IMG/VR virus record: IMGVR_UViG_3300033151_000361
Location: 1 to 45,264 of that record
DNA length: 45,264 bases
From: a virus
Direction: 5' to 3' (one strand)
Part shown: piece after piece, positions 30,348-40,821 of the stretch
How the letters are laid out: each line of letters opens with the position of its first letter
Position numbering within the stretch: the stretch's first letter is position 1
Made by a program: the position numbers and the translations under genes
Notes under the pieces: generated by a model
What the model saw: the letters and a program-made list of their open reading frames with translations, nothing else
Databases searched by the model: none
Told to the model about the DNA's origin: nothing

Positions 30348-33300
30348 CAGTAGTGCATATCCAGAGTAAGGTGGAACTCCTCAACTTGACCGGTAACATG
30401 ATCAATACGCACCCAGACCCAACGATTTGCAGGTATCGCTGCCACTGCAACTGTCAACCCTTTTCCAGCGACAGCGGCAGTGAGACTTTGATTATTTACA
30501 TGAGCAACCTTATGTGCGTCTGTTAATGAAGCACCAGAAAATACATGTAATCTCACCACTGACGTAGTCACATGCGCTCTCAAAACCGCTGCCGCCATAT
30601 CAATCCACATAGGGTGACTCGCATAAAATAACACTGTCCATCCTCCTGAAACTGGAGGCTGAATAGACACCGACTTGTTCATCTTCAGTGCAGCCAATCG
30701 ACCATATGCTGCGCCACTCATCAATCCGGCCTTAGTGGTTGTAGCGGCAGGAATCCTGACCGCAGACTTACCAGTCAATGTCGCGTTCATGTAAGAGGCA
30801 CTCGGCGCGAAGGTTATTGCCTGATAAGGTTTTGCTCCGGTAGAGATACCTGCCAGTTTTGTGTATTCAGCCGCAGTCATTACTCCGGCTTTTGTTGATG
30901 TTGCAGCCAGTAGTTTTACTGCAGTCTTGCGAGTAAGAGTTGTGTTCACATAAGTCGATGCAGGAGCGAATACGATTGCCTGATCATTTTTAGCATAGGT
31001 ACTGATATGGGACAATTTGGCAAAGTCTACATGGCTCATTAATCCATCATGAGTGGCAGTCGCAACAGCAGCAGTCGCGCCGGAAGCACCTGTAGCACCT
31101 TTGGGACCTGTTAGACCTATATGACCTGTCGCACCAGGATTACCTTTCGCTCCGGCATGACCCGTTGCGCCGATATGCCCTGTGTCACCCTTTAACCCAT
31201 GTGTACCAGCATCACCCTTCGCACCTTGAATACCTTGAATACCTCTTGAGCCTCTATGCCCAGTCGCGCCTGTATCTCCTTTGTGACCGCGAATCTGACC
31301 TGTATTATGCCAAGCTGTCCCGTCCCAAAAGATACCATCACCAATGTGACCACCAGTTCCAGGTTCATCAGGACTATGAGGCGCAGATGGGTCTTCGTGA
31401 TCCAAAATCCACATGTCACCAATCTTCATAGTGGTTAGAGCATGGATGTGCGCCCATGTGTCAGAACCCATGATATCAACGCCTGTTCCAGCATGACCCT
31501 GAACACCCCGCGCTCCGGTATCACCCTTGTCACCTTGATCTCCGTGGTCTCCTTTTACACCCTGAATTCCACGTTGACCAGCTACCCCTACATGACCTGT
31601 TGCGCCTGGATCACCCTTCGCGCCATCATGACCAGTTGCGCCGATATGCCCAGGAACACCTTGATCACCTTTAGGTCCTTGAGTACCTTGAGTACCTTGA
31701 GTACCTTGAGTACCTGTTGCGCCCTGTGATCCTGTTGCGCCCTGTGATCCTGGTTGACCAACCTGACCTGTCTGTACCTGATATAAACCAAATAAGATAT
31801 TATCAAGAACAACTTTTACGTTATCATTAAATGATTCAAGGTTTAACCGAAATTGAACATACTTACCTTGATCTTCTGACGCACTTGCGGCTTTCCAATC
31901 CCCATAACCTGTTGTAGCTGAAACGTCAGACACACGATATTCTACCCATGCTGACCAATCATCAAAAGCAACATCCCCAACACCCGTAATCTTAGCACCA
32001 TGAACATTTAATGACAGGCCGATCATAAACTTTTGAGCTACAGGTAATGTTAAAATATCACTAAAAGTGAAAGTACCTTTCAAATAGGCACTTTTATCAA
32101 ATGTAGGAGGAGCAAACACCCCAGACAATTCTAATTTTTGATTATTAATACCTATATTCACACCCGTACCACTCAGCATGTGATGTTCCCCTGTCATCAC
32201 AGGAACTATTGGAACCCACTCCAAAAAGTTTTCAGGTTGAGCAGCTAATACAGGTTGTGACATATTACCTGAAGTATCAAGAACAACAACCATATATGTT
32301 CCAGGTCTATTAGCAACAGAAAGAGTTCTATGTGTCCTGCTGGTTCTATCAATTAACACTGCATCAGTTAGAGGGTTTTCACCCGATGCAAATGACGTCT
32401 TGGTGCTATAATAAACACGATAGTGATCAACATCTAAGGTAGGCGACCATGCCCAACTTAGTTCTATTACATCACCTAAATAATTGGCTTCTAGCTTACT
32501 AACTTCTACAGGGGCTATCGTGTCATATTCAGCAATATAAGGTAACTCAATAGGTTCACTTACAGTGCCATCTTTGCTAACAACACGAACCAAAAATATT
32601 CCTGGGTCTGTTTCTTTTGACGTTGACCATTGCATTCTAACAACATCTACACCAACCCGAACATGAGTATCAGCGTCTGCCGCTGGAATATAACCTGGAG
32701 AGGTATATCCATGATTACCCCCCTCTGTTAAACGTTCGTGTGTAGATTCAAATTCAATGCCATCATTACGACGGAAACTAATAATATAATGATCTATTTC
32801 GGCTGCATGGGCTGGGTCAATATCCCACTTAAATTGAATATCATCTCTTGGAAATTGCCCCCAATGGTATATACCAGAATGAACTAAACGTACATTCCCT
32901 ATCAGCGCGTCAAACCCTGTTGACTTGTGTGTAGGAATTGATTTTATACCATGAAGTGTTTTCGCATATAACCAGTATGTTCCTGGTGTGTTTGACGTTT
33001 GGAAATTGTTTGTGTTTTTATCAACAGAACCAACCAAGGTTGAACCTGTAGGGTCTGTAGACAATATGTCCGGCTGGTGATAAATTTCATATTTTGAAAT
33101 CAATGGGTCAGTTAATAAATCCCAATTGAGAGATAGCAAACCTCCATTTAATTTTATGGCAAAATTTTGTGGAGTTTGAGGAACTGTATGATTCAATCTA
33201 ATATGCGCCATCGGCGATAAATTGCCGGAAGTGTCGAACGCTAATATATAAAAATCACCTTCGCCTTGTATAGATGTGTCTAGATGTGTATCACCTTTTT

Positions 33301-36300
33301 CCATTGTAGCAACTATTTCTGGATTTCCAGTTGAACCCCAATGGGTAATCGTATAACCTTTTAAATCAGCCTCTACATTTTTGTCCCATGAAAGTTTTAT
33401 AAAACCATCAACCCCATATAAACCTGTGAACCCTGTTGGAGTTAAAGGAGCCTCAATATCTGTAATTTGAGGTATAAATATTGTTTCTGAATGTCCTTCA
33501 AACCCTAGATTACTTATGGGTGTGATCGTATAATGTCCGGCTCCAGCATCTAAATCATGAGCATGATATTGATGAACATATTTCCGTTCATCACCATCTA
33601 ACAAATCTAATACTCTATCAATTGCCGTGCCGCCCTGAGAACGGTATTCAATTCTAACCTTTGAAATTGAATCATTATCTGGCGATATAGACCACACCAA
33701 ATTGCTTTGTGAATATGGTTCACCACCGATAAAACTTAAAGTTGGATAACCTGTTAAACCAACGATTTTTAAATTCGTAGCCTCGTCATGAGATTCGCCA
33801 AATGACGGATTCCATGTCGGGAATGTTGCGAAATCAGCATCATGCACTCGTTCATCATACTTAACCATTGTGAGTTCAGCGGTTAAATCAGCCTTTGGGG
33901 AAATAGAAGTTATAATGTAAGCGTCAGTAGGCATGTCGTCCAATGTGGAACCTGCCGGTTTCTTCTCTCCAATTACAAGTAAGTCCCCTTGCATGACAGC
34001 CGGAGAGCCATCTAAATCAATCCAGTCACCCCCGATAGATGTAACATCACCAACATGAACATCCCCATGTATATCGCGCCATGTATAGCCAATAGAACCA
34101 GAAAATGTTCCAAGGGCTTCATCAGAATCGAATCTACCATTGGCAGCGTCACTCGCCGCGATAATAGCTACACCACCAAGAAGCGGAACGTCATGTTGAA
34201 TAAACACCATGTCGCCGACTGTGACAACTAAGTTCTCAACATCGCAAGACATAGAAAACACTTCATTTCTAATAACAGCCTGAGCCATCACATAAACACC
34301 GTACAAAGAAGCTTGATTCCAGTGTGTTACACCGAACGTGTCAAGATCTTCAAATATGGTCGCATTGGCGGCTGTATAACCTTTTCGATAAACGATATTC
34401 ACACCCTTCTGATAATCCAACTCAGGAGAAGTGAATGACACATTTAAAGCATGTGGGATTTGTTGAAAACTTCTTGAACCACTAAAGCCCCAAGAATTTT
34501 TGGGGGTAAATAATTGTCTAGGGGTTGTTTGTTCTCTATCTCTAATAACAGCAAACTTACCAGACTGATTTAATATTAACCGTGATCTAGCACCAGACAA
34601 AATTGATTGAGCTGTTTCAATAATTGGTGCATCTGAAGCAAGTAATAAATCACACGCATATCTTGGTCTGTGAAATGTTTGATTATTATAATCTTGATAT
34701 GAAACCAGTTCATCACAATGCCTAGCAAGAATAATGAAACTGTCGAAGTCAATTTGATCATCACGTATCCAGCCGCCATCAAACAAGTGATTTACTGGAA
34801 CATCCTGATGATTTTGTATTGAGTAACCTGTAAGAATGTCCAGGCAGACCCAAGCTGGGTTTCTACTCACACGAGGTTTTTGCCATCCGGCCTTAAATCC
34901 TACAGAAGCTGTTGGGTTAATTGGTACATCAGGTGGTAATGGTATAGAGGGGGCTTGCTTTGCATACCAACGGATCTTAGCATTTACAATCCCACTAACC
35001 TGTTGCACATTTCCTTGAATATTTTCTGACGACTCGAACCGCACTTCCATCAAGGTGTGCTGTTTCTTTAAATTTAGTAACGTGCGAGGATCACCATCTA
35101 TCGTTGATCCTCTAGAATTAAGTTTTATCCAACTCGCCCTGTCTATCACCTGCGAATCAGTTGACGCCTTTGAAATTCGTGACACTTTTACTTCATATTG
35201 ACCTTTCTCACCAAAGGCTAATACAACGCTCACAATTCCAAATACAGCTTTATCACCACTGACAAACAAAGACATGTAATTTTGGTTTCCAGGTTGAAAC
35301 GCATCCCCTGGAAGATAGTAAAAAGGATTTAAACCTTCTGTCATTTTGGAAGGGGTGACCAGAACAGCATACCATGACCGCCGATGCCTTGAACCTCCTG
35401 GCATTTCCCATTCCTGGGTACTACGCACTAACCGACCTTTATAGATAGCTAAGTCAATAGCATTTATTGGGTATTCTTGCCCATTTATCATCAATGAATG
35501 GCCAGAACCTGAAGTATAGAATGGTTCAGAATATGGAGAATCTTGCTGCTCCATAACTTCTAACCAAGTCTCGCCGCCTTCTGTATCATCATAATTCTCC
35601 TCTACCCCAGGAGGCGGGGGCGTGGCGGGGGGAGTTGAAACAGACATGTCTATAAACATACTCCCCCCATAATATCGAACATCAGACCAGTAGGCATCAT
35701 CTATGTCATGAAAATCTTTAGTGTTAATTTCAATGTAAACACTTCGCATGAAACCTGCTGCGACAGTCAGTTCAAATTCATATTCTTCACCTGTTTTTAC
35801 CTCCATAATTCCTGGAAATAGTTCTGTCAAGCCTTTTGAATTAACAGGTGAAGTGTTTATGTGAACATCTGCGGGGGCGACTTCTGCCGGTGGGAGGAAA
35901 CCATCAATTATTTTAAATACATCTGCGCTTTTAGGTGCCGCATATCCACCAGAAAATTTCACATTTACAGTTATTACTTTTCCATCATTAATAGGTGTAT
36001 CTAGATTAGTTGTTATTGTAGCATATAATCTATCTCCACCTCCAATACCGCCACCGCCACCGCTATTGTAACTTGCAGAAAGATGATCACCAGCATACAC
36101 TTTTGAACCATTAGAAGGTGATTTCCATTCCACATCACCCACGGCTCTAAACTGGATGCGAAACTGCACCATCTGTTTTTCTTCATCACCTTTCTTATCA
36201 AACTTAACAAGCCCCTGCGGAAAAGCAAGTTCTACCACAGCTTCTATTGTGCCATTGGCTGTTGTTGCAATCCCATATGTGGCAGGGTCTGATGTGGAAG

Positions 36301-37093
36301 CGTCATCAAGCCCGATGGAGAGTTCGGCATATTTAATAGGAAAATTCACAAGCTCTAAATCAATGGCTTTCAAACCAAGTTCAGGCTTTAATGGGTCAAT
36401 GTGCTTAGGCACTCTATCATAATGAATGGTTGTGCCGTCAAACAAGGCTAAGTTTGTATCGCCAGCTTTGACGTTAGAAATTATTGCACCACCTAAACCG
36501 AAATCATAACATGCTGAGAATACAGAACTTGTTCCAACATTTAAGATGTCAATTGACGTAGCAAGATTAGCCACCATCTTATGAACACCATATACAATGG
36601 GTACGATTTCATAGAATCTAGCGCGGTTCTGTTGCCCTGTTAAAAAGTAACTACTCGCAGCAGCTGAATCACTAGCCGCAGGAAGTTTAGGGGGAGGTAT
36701 TAAAGCATTGACGGCAAGTGTGCCAACGATTGTAATCCCGGCGGCTAGTATCTTTCCCCCTGCTGTGAGGGTGGCCGCTGTTGTTCCGGTGGCATACCCT
36801 GCTAACATGGGCGCGTAAATTGCGACAAGGATAGTCGCCACTAAACGTAATATAGTCTTACTACTATCGCTACCTTCAGGAATAACGAATATAGACAGGT
36901 TGTCTTCCACCCGTAACTGAATAACACCCCACTGATCGAACGCCACTTCAGTACCGTTCATTGTGATCACAACACTTTCCCACATAGTTTCAGGAATTTC
37001 AGCATTGCGTAACACTTCTAAAATAGTGTTCCCAGGAGGAATCACTACTTGAAATACATCATTTTGAAATGGTGTTGAAATCATTTTACCCAT
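30347..37093 (-). CDS. J-like tail-tip/central fibre protein with collagen-like stalk
   Basis: At 2248 residues this is the largest gene. The N-terminal about 1,000 residues resemble lambda gpJ (tail tip and host specificity): a beta-rich start, two hydrophobic helices (about 85-135), QNRARFYEIVPIVYG and a later hub-like region (about 770-900). Several fibronectin type III-like repeats follow (about 1210-1620). Next come two collagen-like Gly-X-Y stretches (about 1770-1868 and 1932-2010) separated by a 60-residue spacer, then fibre repeats of KAGVM-type (about 2030-2140) and a C-terminal head. It should form the central fibre that binds the host. ATG 37093 has GAGGG upstream; 37084 is an alternative. 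Confidence 0.9.
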   Translation of the reverse strand: MGKMISTPFQNDVFQVVIPPGNTILEVLRNAEIPETMWESVVITMNGTEVAFDQWGVIQLRVEDNLSIFVIPEGSDSSKTILRLVATILVAIYAPMLAGYATGTTAATLTAGGKILAAGITIVGTLAVNALIPPPKLPAASDSAAASSYFLTGQQNRARFYEIVPIVYGVHKMVANLATSIDILNVGTSSVFSACYDFGLGGAIISNVKAGDTNLALFDGTTIHYDRVPKHIDPLKPELGLKAIDLELVNFPIKYAELSIGLDDASTSDPATYGIATTANGTIEAVVELAFPQGLVKFDKKGDEEKQMVQFRIQFRAVGDVEWKSPSNGSKVYAGDHLSASYNSGGGGGIGGGDRLYATITTNLDTPINDGKVITVNVKFSGGYAAPKSADVFKIIDGFLPPAEVAPADVHINTSPVNSKGLTELFPGIMEVKTGEEYEFELTVAAGFMRSVYIEINTKDFHDIDDAYWSDVRYYGGSMFIDMSVSTPPATPPPPGVEENYDDTEGGETWLEVMEQQDSPYSEPFYTSGSGHSLMINGQEYPINAIDLAIYKGRLVRSTQEWEMPGGSRHRRSWYAVLVTPSKMTEGLNPFYYLPGDAFQPGNQNYMSLFVSGDKAVFGIVSVVLAFGEKGQYEVKVSRISKASTDSQVIDRASWIKLNSRGSTIDGDPRTLLNLKKQHTLMEVRFESSENIQGNVQQVSGIVNAKIRWYAKQAPSIPLPPDVPINPTASVGFKAGWQKPRVSRNPAWVCLDILTGYSIQNHQDVPVNHLFDGGWIRDDQIDFDSFIILARHCDELVSYQDYNNQTFHRPRYACDLLLASDAPIIETAQSILSGARSRLILNQSGKFAVIRDREQTTPRQLFTPKNSWGFSGSRSFQQIPHALNVSFTSPELDYQKGVNIVYRKGYTAANATIFEDLDTFGVTHWNQASLYGVYVMAQAVIRNEVFSMSCDVENLVVTVGDMVFIQHDVPLLGGVAIIAASDAANGRFDSDEALGTFSGSIGYTWRDIHGDVHVGDVTSIGGDWIDLDGSPAVMQGDLLVIGEKKPAGSTLDDMPTDAYIITSISPKADLTAELTMVKYDERVHDADFATFPTWNPSFGESHDEATNLKIVGLTGYPTLSFIGGEPYSQSNLVWSISPDNDSISKVRIEYRSQGGTAIDRVLDLLDGDERKYVHQYHAHDLDAGAGHYTITPISNLGFEGHSETIFIPQITDIEAPLTPTGFTGLYGVDGFIKLSWDKNVEADLKGYTITHWGSTGNPEIVATMEKGDTHLDTSIQGEGDFYILAFDTSGNLSPMAHIRLNHTVPQTPQNFAIKLNGGLLSLNWDLLTDPLISKYEIYHQPDILSTDPTGSTLVGSVDKNTNNFQTSNTPGTYWLYAKTLHGIKSIPTHKSTGFDALIGNVRLVHSGIYHWGQFPRDDIQFKWDIDPAHAAEIDHYIISFRRNDGIEFESTHERLTEGGNHGYTSPGYIPAADADTHVRVGVDVVRMQWSTSKETDPGIFLVRVVSKDGTVSEPIELPYIAEYDTIAPVEVSKLEANYLGDVIELSWAWSPTLDVDHYRVYYSTKTSFASGENPLTDAVLIDRTSRTHRTLSVANRPGTYMVVVLDTSGNMSQPVLAAQPENFLEWVPIVPVMTGEHHMLSGTGVNIGINNQKLELSGVFAPPTFDKSAYLKGTFTFSDILTLPVAQKFMIGLSLNVHGAKITGVGDVAFDDWSAWVEYRVSDVSATTGYGDWKAASASEDQGKYVQFRLNLESFNDNVKVVLDNILFGLYQVQTGQVGQPGSQGATGSQGATGTQGTQGTQGTQGPKGDQGVPGHIGATGHDGAKGDPGATGHVGVAGQRGIQGVKGDHGDQGDKGDTGARGVQGHAGTGVDIMGSDTWAHIHALTTMKIGDMWILDHEDPSAPHSPDEPGTGGHIGDGIFWDGTAWHNTGQIRGHKGDTGATGHRGSRGIQGIQGAKGDAGTHGLKGDTGHIGATGHAGAKGNPGATGHIGLTGPKGATGASGATAAVATATHDGLMSHVDFAKLSHISTYAKNDQAIVFAPASTYVNTTLTRKTAVKLLAATSTKAGVMTAAEYTKLAGISTGAKPYQAITFAPSASYMNATLTGKSAVRIPAATTTKAGLMSGAAYGRLAALKMNKSVSIQPPVSGGWTVLFYASHPMWIDMAAAVLRAHVTTSVVRLHVFSGASLTDAHKVAHVNNQSLTAAVAGKGLTVAVAAIPANRWVWVRIDHVTGQVEEFHLTLDMHY
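31682..31749 (-). repeat. Tandem repeats coding collagen-like Gly-X-Y
   Basis: The 9-base unit AGTACCTTG is repeated about four times (31682-31715), encoding Gly-Thr-Gln on the minus strand. It is followed by an 18-base unit repeated twice (31714-31749). Slippage in units of nine would change stalk length without breaking the frame. Confidence 0.8.
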
Positions 37094-37470
37094 CTGATAA
37101 CCCTCATTAATCTACGATTCCAGCTAATGGAACTTAGCCGCTCGACACAGCTATCACATCCCATGAAACTGTGAATAAAATCATCGTTCCCTATGTAAAC
37201 ACCAACATGTGTCGGTAACCCTAAAATGTTGAAAACAAGTACATCGCCGGTCTGCGGCTCAAATACTTCCTTCCATGAATTTATATTCTCTACTATCGTT
37301 TCCGACACAGCCTTTCTATTAGTCGAATCACCGTAACCTTTATCATATGTGGGTATTTCAATACCAAGAATATCCCGATAAAACAAATAAGCCAACCCCC
37401 AACAATCAAGTCCTGAATATTTGCGACCCTTTGATTTATAGGGTAAACCTATGAATTTAGAAACCTTCAC
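37081..37470 (-). CDS. NlpC/P60 tail-tip peptidase (lambda K-like)
   Basis: This 129-residue protein is an NlpC/P60 papain-fold peptidase with LDCWGLAY (C23), LPTHVGVYIG (H88) and FIHSF (H100) as the likely catalytic triad. It lacks the JAB/Mov34 domain carried by full-length lambda gpK, so it corresponds to the K C-terminal half. It probably cleaves peptidoglycan cross-links during DNA entry or matures the tail tip. It overlaps the J-like gene by 13 bases and the preceding gene by four. Confidence 0.9.
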   Translation of the reverse strand: MKVSKFIGLPYKSKGRKYSGLDCWGLAYLFYRDILGIEIPTYDKGYGDSTNRKAVSETIVENINSWKEVFEPQTGDVLVFNILGLPTHVGVYIGNDDFIHSFMGCDSCVERLSSISWNRRLMRVIRWVK

Positions 37471-38429
37471 CCTCGCCGCCTTAATATGATGATAAGGCTG
37501 GCTGACATGCGCGACACATTCAAATCTTGTTGACGCATGTTAAACCAAACTGTTCTAGCCGCCCCCGCAGGAAAAACGTATGAACCTATAACACCAGTAC
37601 CCACACCAATTCGTTCATCCAAAACAGGTAGTCCAAAACCTTTCGTAGTTGACAAGTTTCCATCTTTCGCCCCATCCCCTGTTGATCGTTCTTCAATCAG
37701 TAATAAGGCTGGTGTAGATAAGGTGGGTATCTCTATTTTCAAAGCAAACTCTCTAGACCCAATTAACATTTCAGTGTCATAATGCGCTCGCCCATCAGGT
37801 AGCAGTGGATGGTCAGGGAACAAATTTTCAAAATCCATTTCCGGCGGTAGTTCCGCAGGAGGAGTTGTAGGAGGAGGAGTTGTCGGGGGTTTATCTGGAT
37901 ATTCAGGGTCAACAGGATATTCAGGTTGTGGAGGAATATGCCCTAATCCACCACCGGCACCAAGCGCAAAGAACAGTCCTGGGAACTCGACCTGGTTGTA
38001 TGTTCCCGTGCAGGTCTTCCGAGCAAATACGCTACTTGACGAAAGCTCAAACGTAATTCCAAGAGCATCATATTGGACATTAGCAACAGACATAAAATCT
38101 ATTGACTTTTCCACCTTGTCTGGATCACTTGATAGCACAAGTTCTAGCTTAACCTTAGGCGCAAGATCAACACCGTATTCACGTACAAGCCCCATCAATT
38201 CGCGCCCAACATTCACAAAGCTGAGAGACACTGACTGTGGTTTCTGACCATCTTCCGGCGGCAGTTTCAATTCAAAAGGAAATGCAGTAAACGTATCTCC
38301 CCTAGACACAACGTCTTCAAGATTGTTTACCGCCCTCAAGACAAGAGTGTTGCTGTGATCATAAAACGTCAAAAGCCACAACAAGGCATCGTCTAACATC
38401 TGATTATTGACAACATTCGCCAGTGCCAT
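37467..38429 (-). CDS. DUF1833-like minor tail protein (lambda L-like position) with extra C-terminal domain
   Basis: I start at ATG 38429, which overlaps the previous stop (ATGA); a TTG three codons upstream is less likely. The product has 320 residues. The N-terminal 160 residues resemble DUF1833 minor tail proteins (VLRAVNNLEDVVSRGDTFTA, about 30-49; VSLSFVNVGRELMGLVREYG). A Gly-rich segment and a Pro-rich linker (about 175-200) lead to a second domain (about 205-320) with TGDGAKDGNLST and IIILRRR, homologous to the end of the 29140 protein. It would sit at the tail tip between M- and K-like proteins, with the extra domain projecting outward. Confidence 0.8.
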   Translation of the reverse strand: MALANVVNNQMLDDALLWLLTFYDHSNTLVLRAVNNLEDVVSRGDTFTAFPFELKLPPEDGQKPQSVSLSFVNVGRELMGLVREYGVDLAPKVKLELVLSSDPDKVEKSIDFMSVANVQYDALGITFELSSSSVFARKTCTGTYNQVEFPGLFFALGAGGGLGHIPPQPEYPVDPEYPDKPPTTPPPTTPPAELPPEMDFENLFPDHPLLPDGRAHYDTEMLIGSREFALKIEIPTLSTPALLLIEERSTGDGAKDGNLSTTKGFGLPVLDERIGVGTGVIGSYVFPAGAARTVWFNMRQQDLNVSRMSASLIIILRRRG

Positions 38430-38788
38430 CAGAACCAACTCCCCTGGAACATGGACACGCTCGCAGTGAATGTACCATTGAGGCTAACCGATATGGAAGG
38501 TGGGGCAGACCATTGAAACACCTCCTCAGTGCCTTCAGGGGTCATCACCCGAGTCGCTATTGCTCCCTGTCGCTGATTCACCCTCCACCATGTTCTGAAC
38601 AACCCGAGCAAGGCGACAGGTAGCGTCACAGAAGCGGTAACAGACCGACTGATACCAGTGAACCTCCTGCGTGTTTTTACGTTACCGGCTTCCATCTCCG
38701 AGCGTGCAACGACATCCACGTCCTGCTCCTGCCATGTTTTCCAACACCCATCTAGACCTGCCGGTCTTGCTCCAATTTGAATCGCCAT
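38429..38788 (-). CDS. Minor tail protein (lambda M-like position)
   Basis: This 119-residue protein follows the tape measure gene with an AAGGAGGG site before ATG 38788. Position, length (lambda gpM is about 109 residues) and a beta-rich composition (ISVSLNGTFTASVSMFQGSW near the end) fit the M-type minor tail protein that caps the tape measure. The motif evidence is weak; order in the operon carries the call. Confidence 0.75.
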   Translation of the reverse strand: MAIQIGARPAGLDGCWKTWQEQDVDVVARSEMEAGNVKTRRRFTGISRSVTASVTLPVALLGLFRTWWRVNQRQGAIATRVMTPEGTEEVFQWSAPPSISVSLNGTFTASVSMFQGSWF

Positions 38789-40821
38789 TAGAACGCCCTC
38801 CTTCTAAGTCCGAAGGCGCTGGACATTGATTTATCAAGTCCGCCGCCGACTATTGATTTATTCACCTGTTTTTCAATCAGGATATCGATCTCGATACCGC
38901 GTGAGGTGCTCCTCTCGGTGGTCTCAACCTCAACTGGTGCATTGTTATTAACATTAATTGTAACGCCGCTAGAGGTGGCTGCTCCTCCCCCTGAGTACCC
39001 ATATGTTGCTTGACTTAACACCCCCACGTTCATATGCTGTAATGACGACGCCGAGCCGCCATATTGAGAAATTTGCGAAGAGACACCCGCCGAGGCTGTG
39101 AGACTTTGAGTTCCGAACCCTGGAAGACTCCCAACAATAACGCTAAAGAACTGCTCAAACACTTTGTTCAATACTATCTTAGCAATTGTCTCTAACACAC
39201 TTGCCGCGAATTCCTTGAATTTAATCTCACCAGTCTTCAAACTGTCAACAAGAGCATTTGTAAAGTCCTTGGCAAATCCATCGGTGGCGGCTTTAATCTC
39301 CTCAAGTATTGAAAGATATTTATCACCACTCTCAGCCGCGTCTAGTTGCATTTGTTTGAACCGTTCACCAACCTCAGGACCGATCAAACCATCAGCAACT
39401 AGAATGTCTATCTGACGAAACAGACCTTCCAACTTGGCGAATGGATCAAAGGCGTTACGAACAGTGTCCGCCAACTTTGTCCATTCGGTATTCATATCTT
39501 TAATCAGATTCGGGTTACCGACATTCGTAATCTCAATGGTACCTAAATCATTCAAATCTCCTCTCAACTCCGCTAGCCGTATAAGTTCTGCCGCGTAGGC
39601 ATCACCTGACTTCTTAGCAGCTATAGATGCTAGGATGGATGCTGTGTTGAATAATTCCTTCAACCCATCAAAGTAAGACAGAGAGGACATGAAGTCGAGC
39701 AATCCGGACTTCGCTTTATAGAACGCTTCAGGTAATCTGTAAATGAAATAAGCCCTCACCTCTTCCCAATTCGCAATGATGAGGGGTATGGCGACGGCAG
39801 ACGCTGTGGCAATCGCCATAAACACATTTGTTCTACTGAGCACCTTACCGGCCTTAACCATCGCATACATGGCAGGTACAACTTTCATTACAATAGCACC
39901 GCCGAGTAAAACAAGGCTCTGCCTGAATATAACACTATTCTCCCAAGCCTTACCCATGTCCGTTGTGAATATGCTTAAGTTCTTCGCAGCCTTATCAATG
40001 GCATCAGATATACCATGTATTGAATCCTTGATAGCATCATCAAACCCTGTGAGTTCATTGAATGATTTCAGTAATCGTGTGAACGCTGCCCCCATCCTAT
40101 TCTGTTCTTGTTCCAGGGTGAATGTGAGATTGGCAAATTGCTCAGCAGTCAGCTTCGCGCCGTTCAACAGAGCGTTGGTGATCAGTTCAGCCGATAGCTT
40201 ACCATCCCTACCGAGTTGTTTGACATCGCCGCGTGTGATCTTAGTGGTCTCATTTACGCGATTCCATTCCTGCTGGATCAACTTTGTAATCAAAGGTAAT
40301 CGTTCCATAATGGAGCGAAGTTCATCACCCTGCAACTTACCTGAGGCAAGTCCCTGTGAGAACTGAACCAAGGCGGCATTCGTATCGAACATGGACGTAC
40401 CTGAGACACGACCAAGTTTAATGAAGGTATCAGCCACGGTCTTAATTTGGCTGTTGGTCGCACCGAGTTCTTCCAGGCCAACAGTTAGTCTCTGGAATGT
40501 ACTGGATACATCCTTCAGAGAGGCTCCAGTTTCAGCCACCGTGGAGAACGCATCTTGCAGCATCGCTGCCGCTCGCGTCCCGCTACCAGTCAGTGCCTCG
40601 AAAGAGCCTTCTAACAGGTTAATCTGATCACTCGCACTGACGAGAGCCGTTGCCCCACGAAACGCACCAATCACGCCGAACGCCGCACCCGCCGCCCTCT
40701 GAATCCTGCTGAACCCTTTGGCGATACCCGAGGTATCCTTACTCATCTTGTTCAGCGCGCGAGTGGCTTGACCCGCATCAACCGTTAGTTTGTATAATCT
40801 CTCAAATGATTTAGTGCTCAT
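38788..40821 (-). CDS. Tail tape measure protein
   Basis: This 677-residue protein has a tape-measure N-terminus: KLTVDAGQATRALNKMSKDT, GFSRIQRAAGAAFGVIGA and the strongly conserved QFSQGLASGKLQGDELRSIM followed by ERLP (about 149-173). A hydrophobic region (about 296-345) should insert in the membrane during DNA delivery, and the C-terminal third is helical and then Ser/Gly-rich. At roughly 1.5 angstrom per residue, a rule of thumb for tape measures, it suggests a tail near 100 nm. It overlaps the preceding unknown gene by four bases. Confidence 0.9.
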   Translation of the reverse strand: MSTKSFERLYKLTVDAGQATRALNKMSKDTSGIAKGFSRIQRAAGAAFGVIGAFRGATALVSASDQINLLEGSFEALTGSGTRAAAMLQDAFSTVAETGASLKDVSSTFQRLTVGLEELGATNSQIKTVADTFIKLGRVSGTSMFDTNAALVQFSQGLASGKLQGDELRSIMERLPLITKLIQQEWNRVNETTKITRGDVKQLGRDGKLSAELITNALLNGAKLTAEQFANLTFTLEQEQNRMGAAFTRLLKSFNELTGFDDAIKDSIHGISDAIDKAAKNLSIFTTDMGKAWENSVIFRQSLVLLGGAIVMKVVPAMYAMVKAGKVLSRTNVFMAIATASAVAIPLIIANWEEVRAYFIYRLPEAFYKAKSGLLDFMSSLSYFDGLKELFNTASILASIAAKKSGDAYAAELIRLAELRGDLNDLGTIEITNVGNPNLIKDMNTEWTKLADTVRNAFDPFAKLEGLFRQIDILVADGLIGPEVGERFKQMQLDAAESGDKYLSILEEIKAATDGFAKDFTNALVDSLKTGEIKFKEFAASVLETIAKIVLNKVFEQFFSVIVGSLPGFGTQSLTASAGVSSQISQYGGSASSLQHMNVGVLSQATYGYSGGGAATSSGVTINVNNNAPVEVETTERSTSRGIEIDILIEKQVNKSIVGGGLDKSMSSAFGLRRRAF

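Noticed and set aside
39776-40366. 196-codon plus-strand frame inside the tape measure gene
   Set aside because: Antisense shadow of a well-supported gene.
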